64,000 nt of DNA from UBA953 sp046080425 (GTDB lineage Bacteria; Verrucomicrobiota; Verrucomicrobiia; Opitutales; UBA953), in assembly GCA_046080425.1 (NCBI GenBank), contig JBJTTY010000086.1, positions 3,141 through 67,140 of the forward strand, given 5' to 3'. The stretch's first letter is position 1. Every line of letters starts with the position of its first letter. The notes under the pieces were generated by a model, which was not told the DNA's origin, did no database searches, and saw only the letters and a list, made by a program, of their open reading frames with translations. Both the position numbers and the translations under genes were made by a program. Of this stretch, positions 16,678 through 27,900 are shown piece by piece.

Positions 16678-17175
16678 CTAGCGATCCCAGACCTCGAAGT
16701 CGTATTCAAGCCCCTCATGGATACCGTGGCTCCTGGAGACGAGACGAGTGAAGAGCGCGGGCCAGCCGGCGGGGAAAGAGCGGTCACCGGTGAAGTCGCG
16801 GTGGATGCGGGTGATGAGCAGACGGGAGCAGAGCGGAAGGCCTTGGGCGTAGATGCGCTCGCCTCCGGTGATCCAGACCGGACCCGGCCAGGGCATGCCC
16901 TGCGCGACGCGCACGGCCTCGTCGAGCGTCGCGGCGCGCTCCGCGCCGGGGAACCTCTTGGCGGGGTCGCGCGAGACCACCACCGTGCCGCGGCCGGGCA
17001 GGGCCTTGCCCAACTCGGCGTAGCAGGCCGGGCCCTCGACCATCACTCCGCCCTCGGTCTGCCTCATGAACCAGTCGAGGTCTTCAGGGATGTGCCAAGG
17101 CAGGCGCCCGCCCGAGCCGATGACCCCGTTGCGGGCCACCGCCACGATGCACTGGACGGGCTTGGTCGATGCCAT
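16678..17175 (-). CDS. folA: Dihydrofolate reductase
   Basis: Reduces dihydrofolate to tetrahydrofolate with NADPH. 165 residues, normal length. Family blocks: CIVAVARNGVIGSGGRLPWHIPEDLDWF (the acidic residue of PEDL corresponds to the substrate-binding Asp), VVVSRDP, and the nucleotide-binding VWITGGERIYAQGLPLC (about 112-128). Divergent from the PpiD-like gene with 86 bases between the starts. thyA is not adjacent, unlike in many bacteria. Confidence 0.96.
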   Translation of the reverse strand: MASTKPVQCIVAVARNGVIGSGGRLPWHIPEDLDWFMRQTEGGVMVEGPACYAELGKALPGRGTVVVSRDPAKRFPGAERAATLDEAVRVAQGMPWPGPVWITGGERIYAQGLPLCSRLLITRIHRDFTGDRSFPAGWPALFTRLVSRSHGIHEGLEYDFEVWDR

Positions 17176-17261
17176 GGGACAAGGTATGTGAACAAGTCGG
17201 CCGGGCGCAAGCGGCGCCCCCGCTGGTTGACACCCGCCGAGCGTCCCGCCAAGGTCGTCGG

Positions 17262-18863
17262 ATGATTACCTGGCTGCAGGGCGCCACCTCCAAGCACCAC
17301 CGGACGATCTTCAGCTTCCTGCTGGTGATCATCGTCGCCTCCTTCGTGTTCTACGGTTTCGTCGGCCGGAACGGGCTGAGCCAGGGAGGTTCCTACCTCT
17401 ACATGGGAGTGGACCTGAACGACCCCCGCGTGCGCGAGCGTCACCGGGATGCGATGATCTTCTCGATGCTCACCTCCCGCCGTCCCGAACAGAACGGCCT
17501 GGAGCGCCGGGTGGCCGAACTGGCATTGGCGGACGCCCTCAACGTCCCCTCCCCCTCTCCCGCCGAGATCCGCCGCATCGCCCGTGACCTGACGCTCGGG
17601 CCCGACCCCAAGAACGGCGAGGCGCTCAACAACTTCATCCAGCTCGCCGGAAAGCAGCTCGACGCCTCGGAGGAGGAGACCCGCGCCCGCTTCGAGACCT
17701 ACATCGTCGAGACCTGGCGTATCACCCGCGCACGGGCGGCCCTCGCCGGCCCCGGACACGCGACCTCGACCCAGCTCAAGCGGCTCCTGGAACGCGAGCG
17801 CGCCCTCTGGACGGTCGACGCCGCCACCTTCTCCCCCTCCGCCTTCAAGGCCGAGATCAAGGACGACGAGGCGAAGGCCAAGGCGGCCTTCGAGGCCAGC
17901 AAGGAGTCCTTCCGCATACCCGCGCGCATCAAGGCCACCGCGGTTCTCATCAAGGCGACCGGCACCGACGCCGCGCCGGTCTCCGACGAGGAGATCGTCA
18001 CGGCGGGCTACAATCTCGCGGAAAAGCTCAAGCTCGAGCCCGGCAAGATCAAGGAGGAGGCCCTGAAGCGCCGCGCCGAACTGGAGAAGGTCGTGCGTCA
18101 GGAGCGGGCCGCCCTGGCCGCGGCCGGCCTCGTATCCGACGAGCTCGCCGAAAGGTTCACGAGCGAATCCAGCAAGGCCAAGGATCCCGCCTTCCTCGCC
18201 TGGCTCAAGGGCCGCAACGCCGTGCTCACCCCCGTGCCGGAATTCGAAGCCGGCACGACCCCGGTCGCGCCCCAGGTGCCGATGGAGGCGCTCCGCACCC
18301 TTTCCGTGATGTCCGCGCAGGAATGGCGCACCGACGTGTACCGCACCGAGGAAGGCGCCGCCTTCCTGTTCGTGGACGCCCGCACCGAGTCGCGCCTGCC
18401 CGCCTTCGAGGAAGTGAAGGATAAGGCCCTGGCCTCCTGGCGTGAGTCCGAGCGGCAACGGCTGATCGCGGCGGAGATCTCCCGCCTCTCCAAAGCCCTG
18501 CTCGCGGACCAGACCGCCGGCAAACCCTTCGCCGACAGCGCCCGCGCCCTCGGCCTCAAGACCTCGACGCCCGCTCCTTTCTCCGCCTTCGCCGCACCCG
18601 AAGCCATCGCCGGAGGGTCCGAAGACACCGCCCAGGTCGTCGAAGCCGCCGGGATCGGCAAGGTGGCCGGTCCGGTGCTCACGCGCTCGGGAGACTACGT
18701 CTTCCTGCGCGCCGCCAAGCGCGATGTGCCTCCGGCCGACCCCAAGAAGGACGACCCTGCGCCCATCCTGCTCCGCATCGCCGAAAACAACGCTTTCATG
18801 ACCGGCATGGGTCTGCTTCGCGACCTCACGCCCCAGCCCGAGGTCGACCAGCAGCCTCGCTGA
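17262..18863 (+). CDS. PpiD/SurA-like membrane-anchored periplasmic chaperone
   Basis: 533 residues. One N-terminal membrane anchor (HRTIFSFLLVIIVASFVFYGFVG, about 15-37) precedes a long periplasmic part rich in helices. The arrangement resembles PpiD-type folding factors: an N-terminal SurA_N-like region with charged helices, a middle segment with KAKAAFEASKESFRIPARIKA typical of the strand leading into parvulin domains, and a C-terminal region ending PVLTRSGDYVFLRAAKR. No clean parvulin catalytic core is visible, so it may be a chaperone without isomerase activity. Start MITWLQ at 17262 puts the anchor near the N-terminus; an upstream in-frame start would add a non-hydrophobic leader. Confidence 0.75.
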   Translation: MITWLQGATSKHHRTIFSFLLVIIVASFVFYGFVGRNGLSQGGSYLYMGVDLNDPRVRERHRDAMIFSMLTSRRPEQNGLERRVAELALADALNVPSPSPAEIRRIARDLTLGPDPKNGEALNNFIQLAGKQLDASEEETRARFETYIVETWRITRARAALAGPGHATSTQLKRLLERERALWTVDAATFSPSAFKAEIKDDEAKAKAAFEASKESFRIPARIKATAVLIKATGTDAAPVSDEEIVTAGYNLAEKLKLEPGKIKEEALKRRAELEKVVRQERAALAAAGLVSDELAERFTSESSKAKDPAFLAWLKGRNAVLTPVPEFEAGTTPVAPQVPMEALRTLSVMSAQEWRTDVYRTEEGAAFLFVDARTESRLPAFEEVKDKALASWRESERQRLIAAEISRLSKALLADQTAGKPFADSARALGLKTSTPAPFSAFAAPEAIAGGSEDTAQVVEAAGIGKVAGPVLTRSGDYVFLRAAKRDVPPADPKKDDPAPILLRIAENNAFMTGMGLLRDLTPQPEVDQQPR

Positions 18864-18882
18864 GCCGAAGCGGCCCTCTCGG

Positions 18883-18921
18883 ACCCCTCCGGAGGCCCCG
18901 CCCCGGAGGGGTTCGCCTTTT
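18883..18921 (+). terminator. Rho-independent terminator after the PpiD-like gene
   Basis: A perfect 10-bp stem, ACCCCTCCGG / CCGGAGGGGT, with a 10-base loop, followed within 5 bases by a short T-run (CCTTTT). It lies 20 bases after the stop codon and separates this gene from gltX. Confidence 0.75.
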
Positions 18922-18977
18922 CCAGCCCTTCCTGCTTTACCTCCCCCTCCCCCGCCCCCTACCCATTCCCCCGACGC

Positions 18978-20342
<1,365 letters not shown>

Positions 20343-20346
20343 ATCC

Positions 20347-22023
20347 ATGTCCGAAAACCCCGTCCACCGGCACTTCATCCAGCAGATCATCGACGCCGAT
20401 CTGGCCGCCGGGAAGCACGCGTCCGTGGCCACGCGCTTCCCGCCGGAGCCCAACGGCTACCTGCACGTCGGCCACGCGAAGTCGATCTGCCTGAACTTCG
20501 GCCTCGCGCTCGAATTCAAGGGCCGCTGCCACCTGCGCATGGACGACACCAATCCGGCCAAGGAGGAGGTCGAATACGTCGACTCGATCAAGGAGGACGT
20601 GCGCTGGCTGGGCTTCGACTGGAACGAGCACTACTACCAGGCGTCGGACTACTTCGACCGGATGCACGCCGACGCGATCCGGCTCATCAAGCTGGGCAAG
20701 GCCTACGTCTGCTTCCTGACGCAGGACCAGATCCGCGAGTTCCATGGCGATGAGAAGCGCCCGGGCAAGGCCAGCCCCACCCGGGACGCCTCCGTCGAGG
20801 AGAACCTCGCGGCCTTCGAAAGGATGACCCGGGGCGAGTTCGACGAAGGCAAGGCGGTGCTGCGCGCCAAGATAGACATGGCGTCACCGAACATGCACAT
20901 GCGCGATCCGGTCATCTACCGCATCCGCAAGGCCCATCACCACAACACCGGCGACAAGTGGTGCGTCTACCCGATGTACGACTACGCCCACCCGCTCGAG
21001 GACGCGTATGAAGGCATCACCCACTCGATCTGCACGCTGGAGTTCGAAGTCCACCGCCCTTTCTACGACTGGCTCCTCCGCGCGCTCGACACGCCCGCCA
21101 AGCCGCAGCAGATTGAATTCGCGCGCCTCAACCTGACCTACACCGTCATGTCCAAGCGACGCCTGCTCGAGCTCGTGCAGGAGAAGCGCGTGTCCGGCTG
21201 GGACGATCCGCGCATGCCGACGATCTCCGGAATGCGCCGACGCGGCTACACGCCGGCCGCCGTGCGCAAGTTCTGCGAGACCATCGGGGTGACGAAGCAC
21301 AATTCGCTCTCCGACGTCGCCCTGCTCGAGCACGCCGTGCGCGACGACCTCAATCGGACGTCCTCCCGCTTCATGGCGGTGCTCGATCCGGTCCGGCTGG
21401 TCATCGAGAACTACCCCGAGGGTCAGGTCGAGGAGCTGCAGGCGGTGAACAATCCGGAGGACTCCGCCGCCGGCACCCGCAAGGTGCCCTTCTCCCGCAC
21501 GCTCCTCATCGAACGGGCGGACTTCCTCGAGCAGGCGGACAAGAAGTTCTTCCGTCTCACGCCGGGCCAGGAGGTCCGCCTCCGCTGGGGCTACTTCGTG
21601 AAGTGCACGGGCTGCCGCAAGGACGCCGCCGGCAACGTCATCGAAGTGACCTGCACCTACGACCCGTCCACGCGCGGCGGCGACGCCCCCGACGGACGCA
21701 AGGTCAAGGGCACGATCCACTGGGTTTCCGAAGCCCACGCCGGCGAGGCCGAGACGCGCCTCTACGACCGGCTCTTCGCCCACGAGGACCTCAACGACAT
21801 CCCCGAAGGCAAGGACTGGCGCGATTTGCTGAACCCAGAGTCGCTCCGCACGGTCAAGGCCCGCGTCGAACCGGCCCTCCTCACTGTGGCTGGCGGTACG
21901 CGCGTGCAGTTCGAGCGCAACGGCTACTTCTGCGCCGACTCCAAGGACTCCCTCGCCGGCCGTCCGGTCTTCAACCGCACGGTTACGCTGAAGGACTCCT
22001 GGGCGAAGCAGGCCGCGAAGTGA
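20347..22023 (+). CDS. glnS: Glutaminyl-tRNA synthetase
   Basis: Charges tRNA-Gln directly. 558 residues, the usual bacterial GlnRS length. HIGH signature: RFPPEPNGYLHVGHAKSICL (about 29-48); LRMDDTNPAKE follows; KMSKS equivalent: VMSKRRL (about 267-273). The C-terminal beta-barrel anticodon domain is present with RTLLIERADF and KGTIHWVSEAHA. Four-base gap from gltX. GlnRS is patchy in bacteria and usually explained by ancient transfer from eukaryotes; here composition matches the neighbours. Convergent with the sulfatase gene, stops 6 bases apart, with no obvious terminator between. Confidence 0.97.
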   Translation: MSENPVHRHFIQQIIDADLAAGKHASVATRFPPEPNGYLHVGHAKSICLNFGLALEFKGRCHLRMDDTNPAKEEVEYVDSIKEDVRWLGFDWNEHYYQASDYFDRMHADAIRLIKLGKAYVCFLTQDQIREFHGDEKRPGKASPTRDASVEENLAAFERMTRGEFDEGKAVLRAKIDMASPNMHMRDPVIYRIRKAHHHNTGDKWCVYPMYDYAHPLEDAYEGITHSICTLEFEVHRPFYDWLLRALDTPAKPQQIEFARLNLTYTVMSKRRLLELVQEKRVSGWDDPRMPTISGMRRRGYTPAAVRKFCETIGVTKHNSLSDVALLEHAVRDDLNRTSSRFMAVLDPVRLVIENYPEGQVEELQAVNNPEDSAAGTRKVPFSRTLLIERADFLEQADKKFFRLTPGQEVRLRWGYFVKCTGCRKDAAGNVIEVTCTYDPSTRGGDAPDGRKVKGTIHWVSEAHAGEAETRLYDRLFAHEDLNDIPEGKDWRDLLNPESLRTVKARVEPALLTVAGGTRVQFERNGYFCADSKDSLAGRPVFNRTVTLKDSWAKQAAK

Positions 22024-22029
22024 CCGGGG

Positions 22030-23388
22030 TCACTTCGCCGAACGCCCGCTGCCGTCTCCGCCCACGTCCCGGACGCCGGCCGAGGGATTGAGGCCGGCCA
22101 GCGCCTCGGCGAGACGCCGACGGGCGGCGTCGGCCTCCGCTCCTCCGGATCCCGGGGGCACGGCGACCTCGCTGAACGGAGCCCCCCTCATGTCGTGGAG
22201 CACCCCCGCCTGATCGAGCTTCCAGTCCGCCTCACGCACGTAGTAACTGTTGCTAAGCTGGCAGAAGGCCCAGGTCCGCGGCGACCCGGCGGCGCCCTTG
22301 AACCGTGAGACCAGACTGCGGCCGTCGATGACGCGGCCGGCCGGCGTCGCGACGCCGGCGACATCAGCGAAGGTCGGAAGCAGGTCACTGGAGTCCGCGA
22401 CGTCGGAACTGACCTTTCCGGCAGGCGTGACACCGGGCCAGCTGACGATGAACGGCACCAGGGCGCCGCCCTCCTTCATCGAGCCCTTCTCGCCGACCAC
22501 GCGTCGGCCGCCGATGGTCGCCGTCTCCGCGTTGTTCTTGGCGCTGCCGTTGTCACCCATGAAGACGATGAGCGTGCCGTCCCTGAGCTTCATCCGCTCG
22601 AGCTCATCGACGAGCTTCCCCACCAGCTTGTCCATGTAAGCCACGTTGTCACGGTAGAGCCTTCGCCTGCGCTCCGACTTGCCCTCCTTGGCCGGCGAGG
22701 GTGCGCTGTCGGGGGTGGGCAGGATGTCCCCGTGGATGTGCGAGAGGGAGTAGTAGAGGAAGAACGGCCCGCCGCGTCGCGCCTCCAGCCAGCGCACCGC
22801 GTCCGCATGCAGCAGGTCGGGGATGTATTCGCCGTCCTTGACCGCGACGGTCTTGCCGTCGACGACGTAGGTGTCCGGGTCGCCGCGCACCTCGCCGTCA
22901 TCGGACAGGGGTCTGGCGGTGCGGCTGTTCCAGTACATGCCGCTGCCCTTGAAGTGGAAGTCGTGGTCAAAGCCCCATTCGGCGGGCGTGCCGGAGGGCG
23001 TGAGCTGACCCCATTTGCCGATCATGGCGGTGGCGTAGCCCGCCTGTTTCAGCACGGAGGGCAGCATGACCTCGGCCTTCTCACCCGTCCGGATGACCGA
23101 CTTGCAGGCGTCCTGTGAGACCGCCCCGGTCCGGAAGGGATAGCGGCCCGTCAGGATCTGGGCGCGGGAGGGTCCGCAGAGGGGCGAAGTGTAGAAGCGG
23201 GTGAAGCTCATGCCGCCCGCGGCGAGCGCGTCGATACGCGGCGTCCTCAGCCGGTCGGCGCCGTTGCAGCTGACTTCCGCGAAGCCGAGGTCGTCCGCGA
23301 GGATGTAGACGATGTTGGGCGGGGCCGCCGCCTCGGATGAAACGGCCAGACAGACCAAGGTCAGCAGGTTGCGCAAGGAGGCCGTCAT
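22030..23388 (-). CDS. Secreted sulfatase (formylglycine type)
   Basis: 452 residues with an N-terminal signal (MTASLRNLLTLVCLAVSSEAAA). Sulfatase signatures: PNIVYILADDLGFAEVSCNG (metal-binding DD, about 24-43), PLCGPSRAQILTGRYP where C71 in C-x-P-x-R is the residue converted to formylglycine, GKWGQL, and FMGDNGSAKN (about 276-285). Active-site residues look intact. Likely hydrolyses sulfate esters on marine or plant polysaccharides. The start could be 30 bases further upstream; the chosen one gives the better signal peptide. No maturase is adjacent, and the SUMF domain at 60829-63858 lacks the needed cysteines. Confidence 0.93.
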   Translation of the reverse strand: MTASLRNLLTLVCLAVSSEAAAPPNIVYILADDLGFAEVSCNGADRLRTPRIDALAAGGMSFTRFYTSPLCGPSRAQILTGRYPFRTGAVSQDACKSVIRTGEKAEVMLPSVLKQAGYATAMIGKWGQLTPSGTPAEWGFDHDFHFKGSGMYWNSRTARPLSDDGEVRGDPDTYVVDGKTVAVKDGEYIPDLLHADAVRWLEARRGGPFFLYYSLSHIHGDILPTPDSAPSPAKEGKSERRRRLYRDNVAYMDKLVGKLVDELERMKLRDGTLIVFMGDNGSAKNNAETATIGGRRVVGEKGSMKEGGALVPFIVSWPGVTPAGKVSSDVADSSDLLPTFADVAGVATPAGRVIDGRSLVSRFKGAAGSPRTWAFCQLSNSYYVREADWKLDQAGVLHDMRGAPFSEVAVPPGSGGAEADAARRRLAEALAGLNPSAGVRDVGGDGSGRSAK

Positions 23389-23477
23389 GGGGTTACGGCA
23401 GAGTGAACACCCGGACATGGGAATGGAAGCAACATAATCGGCCCTTTCGGCCATCCCGTCGGGGCGGCGATCCAGTC

Positions 23478-23565
<88 letters not shown>

Positions 23566-23621
23566 TTTGAACCAGACTGAAAATCCATCAAAGGTGGCCG
23601 CCCTGATGCGTCAACCCCGTA

Positions 23622-24854
23622 CTAGGCCCCGACGGCGGTCCGGACGCGCCCCAGGGCCGCGGTCTGACGTTCCTGGAGCACGGCCTGGGCCCGACGCACC
23701 TTGGCACGCGCGGCCGCAGAGTCGGCGGCCATCGCCAGCACGGCCGGGACGATGCCCGCATGCTGGGCGGGATCGTCCATGTCGAACAGCCACTCGGAAA
23801 GTCCGATGTCCTTCCACATGACGCCCTTTGAGGTCTGCTCGGCCCAGCGGCAGACGATGGCCGGCACCCCGTTGCCGATGCACATGATGGGCGAATGCAT
23901 CTCGTTGCCGAAGAGCCCGAGGCTCCGCACGTAGACGCTCAGGGCCTCGTCGGTCAGCCAGTAGTCGGGCCGCCACACGACACGCGAACGCACTTCATAG
24001 GGGAGACGGTCGAAAAGCGCCTCCTTGCCGAGGAGCATCTGCGTGCGGTCCTCCGGACAGATGAGGACCTTGTGGCCTGTCCTGTTCACGACCTGCACGA
24101 TAGCCTCGCGCAACTGCGCATGGTCCGACTCCTTCTTCTCGTCGTTCCGGAGCTGTCGGACCGGATCGAACTTCACGCCGGGCTTCACGCGCCAGTAGGG
24201 CGTCATGCGGTAACGCGGGATGCAGCACAGGAACCGCCCGGGTTCGAGGCCGTTGGCCTCCAGGAATTCCTCGGCACGGCCTTCGTCGCGCAGGTCGGTC
24301 GCGAAGGCGCCGTCCGGGCCGAATTCCATCACCGGACACTTCACGCCGCCCGCCCTGGCGGTCTCGAGCGACACCGAATCGCGGAAATAGACGAACTGCG
24401 CGCCGTTGAGGATCTCGACCGTACGGGGTCCGGGCGGCCCCTGGGTGATGCCCAGCACGCCGTAGGGCTTCGGACCCTGCTGACGCCATTGCACGACCTG
24501 GGATTCGCCGACGAGGGAGGGTCCGGAGCCGTGCAGGAGGAAGTCATGCTCGGCGTAAAGCTTCGCGACGTCGGGCTTGGGGCTGACGATCAGCAGACGC
24601 GGGAATCGCCGCCTGAGCAGGTCCGCGACGCCGTTCTCGACGTTGCTGGGCCAGAGGGTGATCTCGGCCTCGGGCAGGTGCCTCTCCAGCAGCGCGAGCA
24701 CGCCGGGCGTATGCGCGATGTCGCCGATGTTCACGGTCTGCCAGGAGGAGCGCAGGACGATGCGCGGCGCCCTCCCCTTCGGCACGCAGGCGGCCAGGGC
24801 GGACCCCAGGCCCGCCGTCAGGGCGGCGGCGATGAATTCACGGCGCGATCGCAT
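23622..24854 (-). CDS. Polysaccharide pyruvyl transferase family protein with an export signal
   Basis: 410 residues. The N-terminus SRREFIAAALTAGLGSALAAC looks like a twin-arginine signal with a lipobox. The mature part resembles PF04230 polysaccharide pyruvyl transferases: NIGDIAHTPGVLALLERH (about 42-59), FLLHGSGPSLVG (about 105-116), FRDSVSLETAR, CPEDRTQM, and the C-terminal GNEMHSPIMCIGNGVPAIV (about 315-333), which carries the conserved H and the nucleotide-binding region. Family members transfer pyruvate to glycans in the cytosol, so an exported form is odd and its function may differ. It lies 46 bases downstream of the PSD1-cytochrome operon on the same strand. Confidence 0.82.
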   Translation of the reverse strand: MRSRREFIAAALTAGLGSALAACVPKGRAPRIVLRSSWQTVNIGDIAHTPGVLALLERHLPEAEITLWPSNVENGVADLLRRRFPRLLIVSPKPDVAKLYAEHDFLLHGSGPSLVGESQVVQWRQQGPKPYGVLGITQGPPGPRTVEILNGAQFVYFRDSVSLETARAGGVKCPVMEFGPDGAFATDLRDEGRAEEFLEANGLEPGRFLCCIPRYRMTPYWRVKPGVKFDPVRQLRNDEKKESDHAQLREAIVQVVNRTGHKVLICPEDRTQMLLGKEALFDRLPYEVRSRVVWRPDYWLTDEALSVYVRSLGLFGNEMHSPIMCIGNGVPAIVCRWAEQTSKGVMWKDIGLSEWLFDMDDPAQHAGIVPAVLAMAADSAAARAKVRRAQAVLQERQTAALGRVRTAVGA

Positions 24855-24900
24855 GACGGAGGTCTCTCACGTCCGCAGGCGCCGGGCGAGACGCAATCGC

Positions 24901-27900
24901 TCAGTTGGCCTTGGGGGCTTCCTTCCTCGGCAACAGGGCGAGGTAACGCTCACGGTCTTGGGCGACCTTGGCCTTGAGCGGCTCCACCTGCGGCAGGAGG
25001 GATTCGAGGGACTTGGCGATCTCCTCGAGATTCTTCAGACGCTGCGGGCCTTCCTTCTCGGCGGCGACGAGCGCCTTAGCGGCGACTTCGAGCGCCTGAC
25101 GGCCTTCGGCGATGGCCTTCTCGGCCTGAGCGAGCTCGGCCTGCTTGGCTACGAGGGGCTTGGAGGCTTCGGCGAGCCGCGCACGGGCTTCGGCCAGGGC
25201 CTTCTCCAGCGGAGGCACGCCCTCCTGGGCCGCCTTCACGGCGGCCTGCAGGGGTGCGAGCCCGGCCTGCTGATCCTTCTCAAGCTTAGCGACGGCGGCT
25301 TCCTTGGCCTGCCTCTCCTTGATCTGGCCTTCGCGGATGGCCATCAGGCGGTCGAGCTCGGCCTTGGCGGCCGCATGACCCTTCTGAACCTTGGCGGTTT
25401 CGGCGGCGAGGGCATCGACCTTGGCCTGCTCGGCCTTGGCGACCACGTCGGCCGCGGCCAGCGCCTTCTCACGCTCGGCGAAAACCGCGCGCGCGGAGGC
25501 GACGGCGGCCTGGGCGGAACGCACCTTGGCCTTGGCCGACTCAAGGGACTGGGCGGAGACGCGCTTGCGCTCGAAATACGCCACGGAGAAGACGGCCTTG
25601 AAGTTGCGGGCTTCTTCGAACTCATTCTGCGCGGAGGCGACGGACGCATCGGCCGACCGGAGCACGGACTCGGCGGTCGTGACCTCCTTGCCCTGGGCCT
25701 TGGCGAGTGACTCTGCCTTGGCACGGACATCGGAGGCGGTCGATGCGACGCCTGCCGCGGACTCCTGGGCCTTCTTGGCGACCTCCAGGGACTTGGCCGC
25801 GGCCTCTGCGGCGGTCCGGGCGTCGTTGCGCTGCAGACGGACGGGCTCGATGGACGCGTTGAACTGCTCGATGGCCGCCTTGGCGGCGTTGACGTTCATC
25901 TGATTGGTGTTCACGGCCTTCTCGAGGGCGGCCTGCGCCTCGGCGACGGACGTGATGCGCGACTCGAGACGGCCGGCGGCCTCGGCCTCGGCCTGACGCG
26001 ACGCGGAGAGATTCTTCTCTATGGCGGGCAGCGCGCCCTTGGTGAGGGCCACGGCCTGCTCAAGCGGAGCGATCCTGGCGGCGGCGTCATCGCGAACCTG
26101 CCGGGCGACCGGTAGCCTGGCCTCGGCCTGTTTTACGGCGGCCGCGTTCTCCGTGCGGGCGGCGACGAGGTCGGCGATGTCCGCTTCGATCTTGGCGAGA
26201 CGGTCCTGCTCGGAGAGCAGGCCGACGTTGAACTGGGCGGCCTTCAGCGCGACGAGGCGCTCCCGCAGGGAGGGAAGCTCGGCCCGCGCAGTACGCGCCT
26301 TGGAAAGCGTGGCATCGGCGGCCTCCACCTTGGCCAGGCGGTCCTTGGTGCGCGCCGACTGCTGCAGGTAGAATTCGCGGGCCTTGGCGATGTCCGCCAT
26401 CTCGGACTCGGCCTTGGCCTTGTACTTGGCGAGGTGCCCCTTCCAGTAGGCCAGACCCTTGTCCATTTCGGCCACTCGGGCCTCGAGGTCGGCTAGGTCG
26501 GACCTCAGCCAAGCGGCGTTGGAGGAGGATTCGCGGAGTCCGTGGAGCGTCTTCTGGAGCGACTCCAGATCGCGAGCGCGGACGTTGGAAAGTTCGGCGC
26601 GTCGGGCCACGATGGCGGGACGCTCCTTCTCCGGCGCCTTGTCGTGACGCACCTTGAGTTCAGCCCGCTCCTTCTCGACGCCCTTGATCTTCTCACGGAG
26701 CGCGGCGGCGGCGGCTTCGGCCTCGGTTGAGGCCTTGCGGGCGGCGGCCTCGGCGGTCGTGGGCTCCGTCACGGCATTGGCCGCGAGCGAAGCCTCGAGC
26801 TCCGCGACGCGCCGCTCGGTCTCCGCGATACGGTCGGCGATCTTGGGCGGATTGGAGGAGACCTGGGCGGCGGCCTGCCCGTTGGTGAGGTCGATGAACT
26901 TGATCTCGCCCAGCCAGTTGCCCGAGACGGCGGACTTGCCGTCGTGCAGGGCGACGACGGAGGAGACCACGTCCCCTTGCGGCTGAGATTCGCCGAGCTT
27001 CTTGCCCTCGACGGACCACAGGGCGACCTTGCCGTCCTGTCCGCAGGTCACCAGCCGGCCGTCCGGAGTGAAGGAGGCGGCCTCGACGCCGCCGCCGTGC
27101 GCAGTCCAGTTGGCGACGCGCTTGCCGGTCTTCATCTCCCAGGTCGAGACCGTGCCGTCGGCGGAGCAGCTCGCGAGTACGTTGGAGTCGGCGCGCCAGG
27201 CGAGGCCCGTGACCGACTTCTGATGCTGCCCGAGGTTGAAGAACTCACCGCCGTTGTCGGCCTCCCAGACCATGACGTTTCCGTTGCGGTCGGAGGTGGC
27301 GAGAAGGATGCCGTCGGGGCTGAAGTCGGCGCCCGTGACCCACTCGGTGTGCTTCGAGATCAGGTAGAGCTCCTCGCCGCTGGTCACGTCGTAGCACTTC
27401 ACCTTCTTGGTGTTGGTGCCGATGACGATCCGGCGGTGATCCGGGGAGATGTCGGAGGACATCAGCTGATCGAACTCCTTGCCCGCCTCGGCGATGCGAC
27501 GTCCGGTGCGCACGTCCCAGACCACGGCATGGCCCAGCTTGCCGCCGCGGCCGCCGCCGAGGATCAAGAGTGATCCGTTGGCGCTGAATTTCAGCGAACG
27601 GGCGTAGCCCTCGGGGTAAGGCAGGATACCGGCGAGCTCCCGGGTGTCGGTGTCGTAAAGAAGGATCTGCTTCTGACCTGCGACGGCGAGCAGCGAAGTC
27701 CAGGGACTCGCGGCCATGGCGACGACCGCGGTGGTGCGCGGGGTGACGACCACGGGCTCGAGCAGCACGTGCTCGGGGCGCGCGGCAGGCCCGTCGGGCT
27801 TGCCCGCGGAACCGGTCACGGCCAGTTCGACCTTGGGGCGGTTCGACTTGCGCGCGACGCTGTTCTTGGACTGGAGGGCTCCGCCTTCGATCCATTTGGC

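Noticed and set aside
17227..17232. TTGACA as a -35 box for the PpiD-like gene
   Set aside because: No acceptable -10 element lies at 15-19 bases downstream before the start codon.
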